From: JBCCTX01 sp965263105
GTDB lineage: Bacteria; Bacteroidota; Bacteroidia; J057
Direction: 5' to 3'
Length of the DNA: 64,000 nt
Assembly (NCBI GenBank): GCA_965263105.1
Contig: CBDHGL010000003.1
Span: 1,674,001 to 1,738,000 of the forward strand
Shown here: positions 34,549-44,699 of the stretch, in pieces
How positions within the stretch are numbered: position 1 is the stretch's first letter
How the letters are laid out: every line of letters begins with the position of its first letter
Notes under the pieces: model-generated
Database searches by the model: none
What the model saw: the letters and a program-made list of their open reading frames with translations, nothing else
What the model was told of the DNA's origin: nothing
Made by a program: the position numbers and the translations under genes

Positions 34549-37161
34549 TCATCTTTCCCCTGTTACTTCCACATCAGGCTCCGGATAGGGCACATCATAG
34601 CCCTTTACGGAATGCCAAATGATCCGGTTAAAGACATCCTCATCTGCCTGGTCAATATCATCGAGCGGCATCTCCATAGATTTCTTGGCGAAATACAATT
34701 CTTTACCTTTCAGCGTGCTCAGTTGCTTGTTCATTTCATCAAGCGGAATCTGGTTAGGTAAGGCGGTGTAAGGGGTCATATCGGCTTCATCCGTAAAACA
34801 GCCCTCCATGGTGGTTGCGGCCATGTCAAATTGGGTCATGGGAGGCAAGCCCAGGATGAGTTCGATTGTCCGCAAAAAACTATTTTGGTTGTAATGGGTG
34901 CTGATCACCTCTCCCCTCCGGGTATAGGGACTGATACACAATGCCACCGTTCGTCTACCATCTACGTGATCGAGCCCAGCTTGGGGATCATCTTGGATAA
35001 CAAAAATGGCCGTCTCTTTCCAAAATCGACTTTTGCTTACAGCTTCTACGATCTGCCCCAAGGCCAGGTCGTTATCGGCTACGGTAGCCCTTGGGGTGGG
35101 AAAGCCTTCCCGCGTACCGACTGTATGGTCGTTGGGCAACAACATGATGGTAAAATTGGGGAAATCACCTGTTTGTTCGAATTCCTCAAGCTCTTTGATA
35201 AATTCCCGCGCGCGGTAGACGTCGGGCACAGATCCCGGAAAACCTACAAAGGTAGGGGCAAGATAGGGTTCCAGGGTATGTAGATCGGTCGTTGCCTGAA
35301 TGGAAACCTTATGGGTGTTGTTGAGGTAATCGTTGTAGATATCTGTCCAGGTGGCATTCTGCGGCTCTATTTTAGCCTGTACGAATTCGCCATAGTTGCG
35401 GAAGCTGAGACCAGCTCTGAGCACATAATCCCAGATAAATCCAGAGGAAGCGTAAGCCAAGGCATCGTCGCCATCATAGGGGTAGCTGCGTACAAAGCCA
35501 CCAAAACTCTTTTCTATATAGTCCGTTACTACGCCTTCGTTTGTCCATTGATGACCGTCCGCACTGAGAACCCCATTGCAGTAGGTATTGTCCAGCAGGA
35601 CATAGCGCTCCGCTAGTGCATGATGGTTGGGGGTAACTTCTCTACCGAATTGACAATAGGTTGAATCGCCATTGCCTTGGGGGAGATCGCCAAAAACCTG
35701 ATCGTAGGTCCTATTTTCTTTGATGATATAAAGGACATGCTTGAAAACGGATTTTTCACCTGGCTTGGTAGGAACGGGGACCAATTTTTCTTCCACTTGG
35801 CTGAGCTTCATGGTCTGACTGATTTTAGGAAGGCGCATGTTAGTAGCTGCTTGGACCGTATACGCGTCGAGCTCGTCAGGAGTTGGGCGGTCGATGAACG
35901 AAACAGACCCCATGTGATCGTGTGAATTGAATCCCCCCTGATCACGGGCAGATACCCGTGTACTGTCTCGACCCCCGATGCCCTTAGTGTTGGCTACCAT
36001 AATCGTATTTCCGTCAGCAGATACCTGAACTGCTCCTGGATACCAGCCTGTGGGGATCAGGCCGCTGACTTTTTCCTGGTCGAGATCGATAACGGCCAGT
36101 AGGTTATTACCCCCGTTGGCCACATAGAGGGTTTTACCATCTGGCGAGAGGCTTAATGCATTGGGCATGCTGCCGAAGGGCAGTTCCGGCATGGGCTTCG
36201 AGTTCAAGGTTTTTACTACTTTGTCCACTTCCGTGTCTATGACGGATATGACATCACTGTTGGCATTGGCCACAAAAAGCTGGGAGCCATCAGGGGAAAG
36301 CACCATACCGCTGGGATGGAGCTGTACCTCTATGGTGCTAGAGACCTGTCGGCTGGATAGGTCGATAACAGAAATAGTACCTGTTGATGCGATACCCGTC
36401 TTGGGATCGACTACCACACGACTACCCGACGAAGGGCCAGTCATATCTCCTTCCTTAGGCTGCCTGCCCCCCCAATTGGAGACGTATGCCTTATTTCCAT
36501 GTAACAAGACCGTATAGGGAGCGACTCCGACCGGGATTTGAGATGCTATGGCTCCAGATTCCAGGTTCAGGATGCACAGGGAATTGTTGCGACTCAACGT
36601 AACATAAGCTAGCCCCAGTGAGTCGTCGATAGCCAGGCCTCCGGGATACGGGTTCTTATCCGCTTCACTGGGACCTGGAAGCAGAAATTCATCTACCCAG
36701 GTGAACGTATCCTCCTCCTGCCTTACAGCAGAACGCAGATATCCCCGGGTATCCGTGGTCCATACCTTTTTCCCATCCGCACTCCACCTTATACCTGCAA
36801 AGCTGTTGCCGCCTGCGGGCAATGGTAACACTTGTAGTATAGACTTAGAAGAGATATCAAAAAACACCAGATCAGATTTATTTTTTACGGCTAGCAACGT
36901 CCCATCAGGGCTTACAGCCAGATCGGTGGGTCGACCTGGGAACTGGATCGTGGTACCGGCCGGATCAATTCGCTGAGTAGTAGCCACCACATAGGTTCCG
37001 TCCTCCTGGGGACCTACAACGGCCTGTTCAAAAAACACATCCGGCTGCTGCCCCAGGGCTGCTTCAAGGCCGGAGGGATCCGATTCTGTTTTACAAGCAG
37101 AGAATGCCAAAGCCAGCAAAAGGGGGCTTAGGGAGAAATAGAATGCTTTTGTCTTTTTCAT
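34549..37161 (-). CDS. YncE-like beta-propeller fused to phosphoesterase (alkaline-phosphatase-like) lipoprotein
   Basis: An 870-residue lipoprotein (lipobox SAC, Cys23). Residues about 45-430 are a seven-bladed YncE/SMP-30-like propeller with repeated SPDGxxLFVAN motifs. Residues about 470-830 form a phosphoesterase domain of the alkaline-phosphatase/PLC-like superfamily (KENRTYDQVFGD, SADGHQW, LLPNDHT, QDDPQAGLDHVDGRR). This two-domain architecture is a recognised family of unknown substrate, probably acting on phospho-compounds at the cell envelope. The gene is GC-richer than its surroundings (sampled lines 53-57% against 42-45%), which suggests recent acquisition. It is monocistronic. Confidence 0.88.
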   Translation of the reverse strand: MKKTKAFYFSLSPLLLALAFSACKTESDPSGLEAALGQQPDVFFEQAVVGPQEDGTYVVATTQRIDPAGTTIQFPGRPTDLAVSPDGTLLAVKNKSDLVFFDISSKSILQVLPLPAGGNSFAGIRWSADGKKVWTTDTRGYLRSAVRQEEDTFTWVDEFLLPGPSEADKNPYPGGLAIDDSLGLAYVTLSRNNSLCILNLESGAIASQIPVGVAPYTVLLHGNKAYVSNWGGRQPKEGDMTGPSSGSRVVVDPKTGIASTGTISVIDLSSRQVSSTIEVQLHPSGMVLSPDGSQLFVANANSDVISVIDTEVDKVVKTLNSKPMPELPFGSMPNALSLSPDGKTLYVANGGNNLLAVIDLDQEKVSGLIPTGWYPGAVQVSADGNTIMVANTKGIGGRDSTRVSARDQGGFNSHDHMGSVSFIDRPTPDELDAYTVQAATNMRLPKISQTMKLSQVEEKLVPVPTKPGEKSVFKHVLYIIKENRTYDQVFGDLPQGNGDSTYCQFGREVTPNHHALAERYVLLDNTYCNGVLSADGHQWTNEGVVTDYIEKSFGGFVRSYPYDGDDALAYASSGFIWDYVLRAGLSFRNYGEFVQAKIEPQNATWTDIYNDYLNNTHKVSIQATTDLHTLEPYLAPTFVGFPGSVPDVYRAREFIKELEEFEQTGDFPNFTIMLLPNDHTVGTREGFPTPRATVADNDLALGQIVEAVSKSRFWKETAIFVIQDDPQAGLDHVDGRRTVALCISPYTRRGEVISTHYNQNSFLRTIELILGLPPMTQFDMAATTMEGCFTDEADMTPYTALPNQIPLDEMNKQLSTLKGKELYFAKKSMEMPLDDIDQADEDVFNRIIWHSVKGYDVPYPEPDVEVTGER

Positions 37162-37258
37162 GGAGAATTATTCAGTGAAAGCTAAGGGTTAGGGGATTTT
37201 AATTATCTGGGTACATATACTGGGGACAAGATACGAGAAATTGAAATGAATGTGATTG

Positions 37259-39031
37259 CTACACACTTACAAATTGCTTCTGGTGCAAGTTGTGATAAGC
37301 ACCTCCTAATTTGAGTAGTTCTTTATGGCTTCCCTTTTCAATAATCCTTCCCTTGTCCAAAACCACAATCTTATCCGCCTCCTGAATAGTGGAGAGTCGG
37401 TGTGCGATGACAATAGAAGTGCGGCCCTGCATCAAGGTTTCAACGGCTTTTTGAATAATCTCTTCCGATTCAGTGTCGATATTGGCGGTGGCTTCATCTA
37501 AAACGAGTATATGGGGGTCATAAGTCATAACCCGGGCAAAGGCGATGAGTTGGCGTTGACCGAGTGAGAGGGTTGCTCCTCTTTCTCTCACCTTATAGTC
37601 GTAGGCTCCGGGTAACTGTTCAATAAAGTTGTGTGCACCTACCTGCTTAGCAGCTTCCATTACGCGCTCCAAAGGGATATCGGTGTTATTGAGGGTGATG
37701 TTTTCATACACACTTCCTGAGAAAAGAAATACATCTTGTAGTACGACTCCGATTAGGCTGCGAAGTTCATCCAGACTCAGGCTTTTGATGGGCACCTCAT
37801 CAATTAGGATTTCTCCTTTTTGCAAAGGATAAAAGCGAGAGAGCAAATTGATAATGGTAGATTTTCCAGAACCAGTAGAACCCACTAGGGCTACTTTTTC
37901 ACCGGGTTTGATGTTGAGGTTTATATCTTGTAAAACCCACTCGGGTTCGTTATATGCAAAGCTTACTTCTTTGAATTCAATACCTATACCTCTCTGGTTT
38001 TCCTGCAATTCAAAGCTGTCTTCTCCTTCATTGGAAATGAATTCCTCCGTATCCAAAACCTTAAATATGCGTTCTGCAGAAACCATCCCTAGTTGAAGGA
38101 TATTGAATTGGTCGGCTAGCATGCGTATGGGACGAAAGAACATCTGTACGTACATCACGAAGGCCACTAACTCTCCTTGACTCACCCGACCACTGATGAC
38201 ATTACTGGCCCCATACCAGACTAGGATGGCTATTCCTAAGGCAGAAATGATCTCGATTACTGGATAAAAAACACTGTAATAAAGAACCGATTTGAGGTTG
38301 GCCTTTCGCAGGGAGCGATTGATCCCATTAAATCGGTTGAGCTCTTCTTCCTCTCTATTGTTGATATGGATGATCTGCATCCCGGTCAGGTGCTCTTGTA
38401 GAAAGGCATTCATCTCACTCACCGATTTCCGGACCCCTTGGAAAGCTACTTTGACCTTATTTTTAAAAATATAAGTAGCTATGAGGAGTAAAGGGACGGT
38501 CGCTAGTACAGAGAGTGCCAAAACCCAGTTGATATAGAACATCGCCGCCAGGATGGCAACGATTTGGAGCATATCTCCTAAGATCCGAACCAGGCCTGAG
38601 CTGAAAACATCATTGAGTGTTTCTACATCGTTGATGGTCCGTGTTTGCAACATCCCAATGGGGGTACGATCAAAATATTTGAGTTGGAGTTTAATGATAT
38701 GCTGAAAAACCTGATTGCGGATATCCCGAATAATACTTTGCCCTAACCAGTTTGTGAGGTAGGTATTACCATACATGATAAGGGACTCGACTGCCAGCAG
38801 ACCAAAAATGATCAAGACCATTTCCTGGAGACCGATTAAATCTCGCTGAGCTACATCCTGATCCAGGGTCACTTGAATAAGGATGGGCCTAAGCGGCCCC
38901 AATACAGCTAACAGGATGGTAAAAAACAAGGCCAGGAAAAAATAGGCCCTGTAGGGCTTCACATAACCCAATAGCCGAATGATAATTGGCCAGTCTAATG
39001 CCTTACCAGTTGGTTTTGCTGAATCTGCCAT
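37259..39031 (-). CDS. ABC exporter, fused permease-ATPase (MsbA/multidrug type)
   Basis: A 590-residue half-transporter: six predicted membrane helices within residues 20-310 (ABC transporter type I exporter fold), then the nucleotide-binding domain with Walker A GSTGSGKST, signature LSLGQRQ, Walker B ILVLDEATA and the H-loop His in IVIAHRL. It would act as a dimer in the inner membrane to export lipid, peptide or drug. Homologues are annotated as MsbA-like or multidrug ABC exporters; the cargo is not predictable. It is transcribed alone. Confidence 0.92.
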   Translation of the reverse strand: MADSAKPTGKALDWPIIIRLLGYVKPYRAYFFLALFFTILLAVLGPLRPILIQVTLDQDVAQRDLIGLQEMVLIIFGLLAVESLIMYGNTYLTNWLGQSIIRDIRNQVFQHIIKLQLKYFDRTPIGMLQTRTINDVETLNDVFSSGLVRILGDMLQIVAILAAMFYINWVLALSVLATVPLLLIATYIFKNKVKVAFQGVRKSVSEMNAFLQEHLTGMQIIHINNREEEELNRFNGINRSLRKANLKSVLYYSVFYPVIEIISALGIAILVWYGASNVISGRVSQGELVAFVMYVQMFFRPIRMLADQFNILQLGMVSAERIFKVLDTEEFISNEGEDSFELQENQRGIGIEFKEVSFAYNEPEWVLQDINLNIKPGEKVALVGSTGSGKSTIINLLSRFYPLQKGEILIDEVPIKSLSLDELRSLIGVVLQDVFLFSGSVYENITLNNTDIPLERVMEAAKQVGAHNFIEQLPGAYDYKVRERGATLSLGQRQLIAFARVMTYDPHILVLDEATANIDTESEEIIQKAVETLMQGRTSIVIAHRLSTIQEADKIVVLDKGRIIEKGSHKELLKLGGAYHNLHQKQFVSV

Positions 39032-39165
39032 AGAATCCTATTAGGGGATTGGGCTGCAATATAGGGAATGTATTTTAGGGGAGAGGGGAGAGTTTTCAAT
39101 AAGCTGGCTTGTTAGCTCGCTCCTCGCCACTCTCACCTCTTCATTCTATGGATTGTGGTCGGGCA

Positions 39166-40065
39166 TTAACCCTTATCCATCCCCGACATTTTCTCCAAGG
39201 CTAGCATTAAAGCATGGGTTCCCAATTTCCCATGACCTTGGGCCTGAACACCTTCATAAAGTTGTTTGACAAGCGAAAGGCCTGGCATGGAAAGCCCCAT
39301 GCGGTTCGCCTCATCCAAGGCAATACCCATATCCTTGATGAAGTGTTCGACATAGAATCCTGGATCAAAATTGCGTTTGACTACCCGTGGGGCCAGGTTG
39401 TTGAGGGTCCAACAAGCGGCTGCACCACCTGATATGGATTTGAGCATAGTGGGCAAATCCAAACCCGCCTTGTAGGCGTAGAGCAAACATTCGCAAACGC
39501 CAATCATCGTCCCTGCGATGGTAATCTGATTGCACATTTTGGTGTGTTGACCAGCGCCTGCTGGACCTTGATATACAATATTCTTTCCCATCAATTCAAA
39601 GAGGGGCATGACGGTATCTACTGCCTCGGAATCACCCCCAACCATGATAGAAAGGGTTCCATTTTTGGCTCCCACATCTCCACCAGAAACGGGGGCATCA
39701 ATGCTCGTCATCCCTTTTTCCACACTTGAGGAAAAAATCTCTTGTGCCAAGCTTGGTTCAGTCGTTGTCATATCGATCAAGATGGAACCGGATTTGGCTC
39801 CAGCCAAAATACCTTTCTCACCGAAGTAAACTTCTCTAACATCTTGAGGAAATCCCACAATAGTGAAAACGATGTCTGAAGCTTCGGCTATCTTTGCAGG
39901 ACTATCTTTCCAAATAGCGCCCTGATCAATATTGGGCTGAGCTTTGCCAGGGGTACGATTGTATACGACTGCAGAGTATCCTACTTCCTGGAGTTTGAGA
40001 AGCATAGAACTCCCCATTACACCGGTCCCTATCCAGCCGATGGTAGTGTTAGACGTGAGTTTCAT
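39166..40065 (-). CDS. NAD(P)-dependent beta-hydroxyacid dehydrogenase (GarR/HIBADH-like)
   Basis: A 299-residue oxidoreductase with the cofactor motif GWIGTGVMG at 10-18, the substrate motif DAPVSGGDVGAKNGTL at 123-138 and the catalytic Lys176 in GAGQHTKMCNQ. Members reduce tartronate semialdehyde to glycerate (GarR/GlxR) or oxidise 3-hydroxyisobutyrate. It lies 13 bp after eda, so an operon degrading sugar acids to pyruvate and glycerate is likely and favours a GarR-like role, but specificity within this family is hard to call. Confidence 0.85.
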   Translation of the reverse strand: MKLTSNTTIGWIGTGVMGSSMLLKLQEVGYSAVVYNRTPGKAQPNIDQGAIWKDSPAKIAEASDIVFTIVGFPQDVREVYFGEKGILAGAKSGSILIDMTTTEPSLAQEIFSSSVEKGMTSIDAPVSGGDVGAKNGTLSIMVGGDSEAVDTVMPLFELMGKNIVYQGPAGAGQHTKMCNQITIAGTMIGVCECLLYAYKAGLDLPTMLKSISGGAAACWTLNNLAPRVVKRNFDPGFYVEHFIKDMGIALDEANRMGLSMPGLSLVKQLYEGVQAQGHGKLGTHALMLALEKMSGMDKG

Positions 40066-40078
40066 TGATAAAAGGGTT

Positions 40079-40705
40079 TTAGGTTAATTGTTGGCAAAAT
40101 CGGGATGCTAAGGCTGTAATTTCTGAATAATTCTCTTTTTCTATAAATGCTTTGGGAAGGAGTCCACTTCCTACGCCTAGGGCAACCGCTCCGGCATTTA
40201 TCCAATCCTGAGCATTATCTATATTTACCCCACCGGTGGGCGCTAGGGAAAGCATAGGAAGGGGGGCTAGCATGGCTTTTAGGTAGCTGGGTTTGAGTCC
40301 ATCCGTTGGGAAAACTTTGACCAAATCGCTTCCCCACTGATGGGCCTGGTATACTTCATTGGGGGTTAGAGCCCCACAGAGTATAGGTTTTTCATGCAAG
40401 TGGGCTTCCTTTACCATAGCTTCACTTGAAACGGGCGAGACAAAAAACTGAGCCCCGGCCTCTGAAGCTTGCTTGATATCTTGAGCGGATAAAACAGTTC
40501 CTGCTCCCACAATGGCATCAGGTTTATCTGCCAAATGGTCCATGTGTTCGAAGCATCCAGGGGTGTTTAACGTAACCTCCATGACCTTTATTCCCCCCGC
40601 ATACAGGGCTTCCATAATTTGGGGTACTCTATCTCCAAAGGGAGTACGGATGATGGCGATAAGTTTGTTTTTCCGAATAGCGTCTGTTATATCTTTTCTG
40701 CTCAT
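40079..40705 (-). CDS. eda: Bifunctional KHG/KDPG aldolase
   Basis: Splits 2-keto-3-deoxy-6-phosphogluconate (and 4-hydroxy-2-oxoglutarate) to pyruvate and an aldehyde in the Entner-Doudoroff and hexuronate routes. The TIM-barrel protein shows catalytic Glu43 in MEVTLNTPG, the VGAGTVL loop at 66-72 and the Schiff-base Lys130 in LVKVFPTDG. I place the start at the ATG at 40705 (209 residues), since the preceding 13 codons, which would begin at 40744, do not align with the family and reach into the divergent transporter gene. It is followed by a GarR-like reductase. Confidence 0.92.
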   Translation of the reverse strand: MSRKDITDAIRKNKLIAIIRTPFGDRVPQIMEALYAGGIKVMEVTLNTPGCFEHMDHLADKPDAIVGAGTVLSAQDIKQASEAGAQFFVSPVSSEAMVKEAHLHEKPILCGALTPNEVYQAHQWGSDLVKVFPTDGLKPSYLKAMLAPLPMLSLAPTGGVNIDNAQDWINAGAVALGVGSGLLPKAFIEKENYSEITALASRFCQQLT

Positions 40706-40756
40706 GAATTGACTTTCACATGAATGGCTCGTTTCTTCGCCCAATATACAAGTTTG

Positions 40757-42388
40757 ATGGTCCCAATCCTCAGTGACAATCCTCTTTTACTTCTTTTTCT
40801 TGTAGCCGCTATGGGTTATGGGCTAGGAAATATTAGAATACAGAAAAGTAAACTAGGAGTAGCTGCCGTCCTATTTGTAGGCTTAGCCTTTGGTGCATTG
40901 GATGAATCTCTGCGAATTCCCAATATCATTTTCCTGATGGGACTAAGTATTTTTGTGTACACCATTGGGTTGAGCAGTGGTCCAGGATTTTTCAAAGCCT
41001 TTAAGCAAGAAGGAGCCAAAAATACCGGATTTATTCTGGCTACCCTGGGGTTTTCTGCCCTACTTTCTGTCTTATTTCACTTTGTATTTAATTTCAGCTC
41101 TACGCTTACAGCAGGTATTTTTGCCGGGAGCAATACCAACACCCCTGCGTTGGCAGGATTACTTGACTCGATAAATCGGATCAATGACCCTTCTAAGGTG
41201 TCGTTCATGCTCGAGGAGGCCGTGGTAGGCTATTCCTTATCTTATCCCATGGGAGTTCTGGGAGTCATGATAGCCATAGTGGGAATGCAACGCATATTAA
41301 AAATCAACTTTGAAAAGGAAGCCTACAGCCTTAGGAATGAATACTTAATTGACCAACGTATTCGAACAGTAATCTTAGAAGTTACCCAGCCAGGGGTTGA
41401 GCAATCTGCGATTAGAGACCTGGTGCGAGAACACAATTGGGTATTGGTGTTTGGTAGGTTGCAACGAGGGGAGGATCTCCAGTTATGTAACTGGGATACC
41501 CGGTTTAAAGTGGGGGATTTGGTAGCTGTCGCGGGCTATGAAGATGACATTGAGGAAGTTATTAGGCTCCTGGGGAAAATTTCGGATTCTGAATTGAGGG
41601 ATGCAGAACACGCCTACGGTATTCATCGTGTGTTTGTCTCCAATCCCGTGGTGGCGGGACAAAGTATAGCTGCCCTCAATTTGAATGAACAGTATTCGGC
41701 CATTATAACCCGAGTGAGGAGGGGGGATACAGATTTATTGGCAAGAGGAAATACCGTATTAGAACTTGGAGACCGGGTTCGCTTTATCTCTCACAAGAAG
41801 GACCTGCCCGGGCTTAACCGATTATTTGGAGATTCTTATCATGCCTTGAGTCAGATTAATTTATTCTCCTTTGGTTTGGGTATGGCAGCAGGTCTTTTGC
41901 TGGGGATGATCTCTTTTGAATTACCAGGTGAGGTGACATTTAAATTGGGCTTTGCAGGTGGTCCCTTGATTATGGGCTTGATTCTGGGGGCTCTCAGGAG
42001 AACAGGGCCCATTGTTTGGACGTTGCCCTACAGTGCCAACCTTACCCTAAGGCAAATAGGCCTCATTTTTTTGTTGGCTACTGTAGGTATTCAATCTGGA
42101 CATACCTTTTTTAGTACCCTCACGGAAGGAGGAGGTGCGCTCATTTTTATGACCGGTACCTGTATCAGCTTTTTCTCCGCTTTTGTGATGCTCTTTATAG
42201 GGTATAAATGGTTTAAGATCCCCTTTGCCCTACTGATGGGCATGGTGAGTAACCAACCAGCTGTTCTAGACTTTGCCATCTCCCGCAGCAATAACCCCCT
42301 TCCCAATTTTGGCTACTCCATTATGTTTCCCATAGCCATTATCCTCAAAATCGTTATTGTTCAAGTGCTCTTTACCCTATTGCCATGA
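40757..42388 (+). CDS. Aspartate:alanine-exchanger-family transporter with two RCK_C domains
   Basis: A 543-residue inner-membrane protein of the AAE/YidE-YbjL family: an N-terminal block of about five helices (SDNPLLLLFLVAAMGYGLG), a cytosolic middle part with two TrkA-C (RCK_C) domains (about 185-240 and 285-345), and a C-terminal membrane block with the second AAE duplication. Family members exchange dicarboxylates or amino acids. I chose the ATG at 40757 over one at 40724 because family proteins begin just before the SDNP segment. It is divergent from eda, and its stop overlaps the start of the TauE gene by four bases. Confidence 0.88.
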   Translation: MVPILSDNPLLLLFLVAAMGYGLGNIRIQKSKLGVAAVLFVGLAFGALDESLRIPNIIFLMGLSIFVYTIGLSSGPGFFKAFKQEGAKNTGFILATLGFSALLSVLFHFVFNFSSTLTAGIFAGSNTNTPALAGLLDSINRINDPSKVSFMLEEAVVGYSLSYPMGVLGVMIAIVGMQRILKINFEKEAYSLRNEYLIDQRIRTVILEVTQPGVEQSAIRDLVREHNWVLVFGRLQRGEDLQLCNWDTRFKVGDLVAVAGYEDDIEEVIRLLGKISDSELRDAEHAYGIHRVFVSNPVVAGQSIAALNLNEQYSAIITRVRRGDTDLLARGNTVLELGDRVRFISHKKDLPGLNRLFGDSYHALSQINLFSFGLGMAAGLLLGMISFELPGEVTFKLGFAGGPLIMGLILGALRRTGPIVWTLPYSANLTLRQIGLIFLLATVGIQSGHTFFSTLTEGGGALIFMTGTCISFFSAFVMLFIGYKWFKIPFALLMGMVSNQPAVLDFAISRSNNPLPNFGYSIMFPIAIILKIVIVQVLFTLLP

Positions 42389-43137
42389 TAGACTTAGGAA
42401 ATATGCAAACTATGCAGTGGGTAGGCTTGTGCATAGCTGGGTTTCTTATTGGAGTGAGTAAGGCGGGTATCAAAGGGACTAGTTTGCTGATGATTCCAGT
42501 TCTGGCTGCATTGTTTGGAGGTAAATTGTCCTCTGGTTTGGTACTTCCTATGCTTTCTATGGGAGATATTTGTGCGGTGATCTATTACAACCGACATGCA
42601 GACTGGAGCTATATATGGAAACTGCTACCTGCAGCCATTGTAGGCGTATTGATCGGGATCGTGATTGGTGATGTAGTGCCGGATAGCGTATTCAAAATGT
42701 TGATGGGCATATTTATCCTATTGGGACTAGGGTACATGGCGTGGAGGGAGTTAGGCAAAAATCTTTCTGCCATTCCTGCTAAATGGTTGCCCTCTACTGT
42801 TTTTGGCTTATTGGGGGGAATCACCACCATGATTGGGAATGCCGCAGGACCGATAATGAATACCTATCTTCTTGCAACAAAACTTCCCAAAAACACCTTT
42901 ATTGGAACCGGAGCTTGGTTTTTTCTCGTTCTCAACCTGTTTAAAATCCCACTCCATGTCATTTTTTGGAAAACGATTACTTGGGAAAGTGTTAAGATTA
43001 ATGCCCTCCTGTTTCCCTTAATCCTATTGGGACTATGGATTGGGATAATTTTGATCAAGTTTATTCCCGAAAAGGAGTTTCGTTATTTCGTGATGATTAT
43101 GACGGCCTTGGGCTCAGTTAACTTGTTGCTAGGTTAG
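42385..43137 (+). CDS. TauE/SafE family anion permease
   Basis: A 250-residue membrane protein with about eight helices and the repeated glycine-rich pattern of the TauE/SafE (sulfite exporter) family (GVSKAGIKGTSLLMIPVLA near the N-terminus). The family moves sulfite, sulfoacetate or other small organosulfur anions. Its ATG overlaps the stop of the AAE-type transporter (ATGA at 42385-42388), so the two are translationally coupled. Substrate unknown; with the eda operon next door an organic-anion role is possible. Confidence 0.88.
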   Translation: MIDLGNMQTMQWVGLCIAGFLIGVSKAGIKGTSLLMIPVLAALFGGKLSSGLVLPMLSMGDICAVIYYNRHADWSYIWKLLPAAIVGVLIGIVIGDVVPDSVFKMLMGIFILLGLGYMAWRELGKNLSAIPAKWLPSTVFGLLGGITTMIGNAAGPIMNTYLLATKLPKNTFIGTGAWFFLVLNLFKIPLHVIFWKTITWESVKINALLFPLILLGLWIGIILIKFIPEKEFRYFVMIMTALGSVNLLLG

Positions 43138-43175
43138 GGCTCATATTAGTCCTGGAAGGACGACATATCATTAGG

Positions 43176-43206
43176 GAAGGGTGTTGGCTTCGGCCGAAAA
43201 CCCTTC
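43176..43206. terminator. Hairpin between convergent tauE-like and asnS genes
   Basis: GAAGGGT at 43176-43182 pairs with ACCCTTC at 43200-43206, with an internal TTCGGCCGAA palindrome. It lies between convergent genes, as a shared terminator would, but no T-run follows on either strand. Confidence 0.4.
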
Positions 43207-43246
43207 TAATTAAAAAGCATGAAGCAAATTACCAACCTCGTATAGA

Positions 43247-44677
43247 TTAAAATTCCGCGTATTTCGGAAAACGCGGAAAGGGAATGACGTCTCGAATATT
43301 GCCCATGCCCGTGATGAAGAGCATCATCCGCTCAAAACCCAGGCCAAATCCACTATGAGGACAGGTTCCAAAATCTCTGAGCTCTAAAAACCACCACAAT
43401 TCATCTTCATGAATATCCATTTCTTTCATGCGTTGGCGTAGCAGATCGCCTCGCTCTTCTCGCTGGGAACCTCCTACTACCTCTCCAATGCCGGGGAATA
43501 GAATATCCATGGCAGCTACGGTTTTGCCGTCGTCGTTTTGGCGCATGTAGAAAGCCTTGAAGACTTTGGGGTAATCGCGAACGATGACGGGTTTTTTAAA
43601 ATGTTTTTCTACCAGGTACCGCTCGTGTTCGGACTGTAAGTCCTTACCCCATTCAACGGGAAATTCAAAGCGCTTTTTCTTGTAGGGTTTAGAATTTTGC
43701 AGAATTTGGATGGCTTCGGTATAGGTAATACGTTCAAAGTCATTTTCCAAAACAAATTTCATCGTATCAATTAACCCCATAGGTCTCCTATCTGCTTCCT
43801 TCTTGGTCTTTTCTTCCTGAGCGAGACGCTGATCCAAGAAAGCCAAATCCTCTGGATTGTGCTCCATGACAAAGCGGATGATATATTTCAAAAAATCTTC
43901 CGCCAAGTCCATGTTATCTTGGATGTCGTTGAAGGCGACTTCCGGCTCAATCATCCAGAATTCAGCCAGGTGACGAGTAGTATTGGAATTTTCGGCACGA
44001 AAGGTAGGTCCAAAGGTGTACACCTTGCCCAAAGCCATGGCCCCTACTTCTGCTTCAAGTTGGCCTGAGACCGTCAGGTTGGTCTGCTTGCCAAAGAAAT
44101 CTTCTGACCAATCTATTTCCCCTTTATCTGTTTGAGGAGGGGAGGAGGGAGGAAGGGTAGATACACGAAACATCTCTCCGGCTCCTTCTGCATCACTTCC
44201 CGTAATAATGGGCGTATGCATGTAGTAAAAACCCTGGTCGTGAAAATATTTATGAATAGCAAAGGATAAAGAATGACGAATGCGGAAAATGGCCCGAAAG
44301 GTTCGGGTTCTCGCCCGGAGATGAGCCTTTTCCCTCAAAAATTCCAGGCTGTGCCTTTTGGGCTGAATGGGATAGGTATCCCCATCCGCCTCACCGTGTA
44401 TTTCTAGTGTATCGGCTAGTACTTCGACCGTTTGCCCTGCCCCTTGAGATTCTACCAGATTACCGATAACAGAGATACAGGCGCCTGTATTGATCTTCTT
44501 TAGGGTTTCTTCGGGAAATGACTCGAACTCTACAACAACCTGTAGGGTATTCATACAAGATCCATCGTTCAATGCAATAAAGCGATTGGACCGGAAGGTT
44601 TGTACCCACCCACTGACTTTCACAAGTTGCTCCCCGGGAGCGGTCTTTAAGAGCTGATCTACAGGAATTCGTTTCAT
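43247..44677 (-). CDS. asnS: Asparagine--tRNA ligase
   Basis: A class II aminoacyl-tRNA synthetase charging tRNA-Asn. An N-terminal OB-fold anticodon-binding domain (VSGWVQTFRSNRFIALNDGS) is followed by the catalytic core with motif 2 (FRAENSNTTRHLAEFWMIEPE) and motif 3 (GFGLGFERMMLFITG). I place the start at the ATG at 44677 (476 residues). An upstream in-frame ATG at 44719 would put the start inside the terminator of the preceding gene, and AGGTTGGA precedes the chosen ATG as a ribosome-binding site. A complete AsnRS implies direct charging of Asn rather than only the amidotransferase route. Confidence 0.95.
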   Translation of the reverse strand: MKRIPVDQLLKTAPGEQLVKVSGWVQTFRSNRFIALNDGSCMNTLQVVVEFESFPEETLKKINTGACISVIGNLVESQGAGQTVEVLADTLEIHGEADGDTYPIQPKRHSLEFLREKAHLRARTRTFRAIFRIRHSLSFAIHKYFHDQGFYYMHTPIITGSDAEGAGEMFRVSTLPPSSPPQTDKGEIDWSEDFFGKQTNLTVSGQLEAEVGAMALGKVYTFGPTFRAENSNTTRHLAEFWMIEPEVAFNDIQDNMDLAEDFLKYIIRFVMEHNPEDLAFLDQRLAQEEKTKKEADRRPMGLIDTMKFVLENDFERITYTEAIQILQNSKPYKKKRFEFPVEWGKDLQSEHERYLVEKHFKKPVIVRDYPKVFKAFYMRQNDDGKTVAAMDILFPGIGEVVGGSQREERGDLLRQRMKEMDIHEDELWWFLELRDFGTCPHSGFGLGFERMMLFITGMGNIRDVIPFPRFPKYAEF

Positions 44678-44699
44678 TTCCAACCTATTTATGGAGTAG

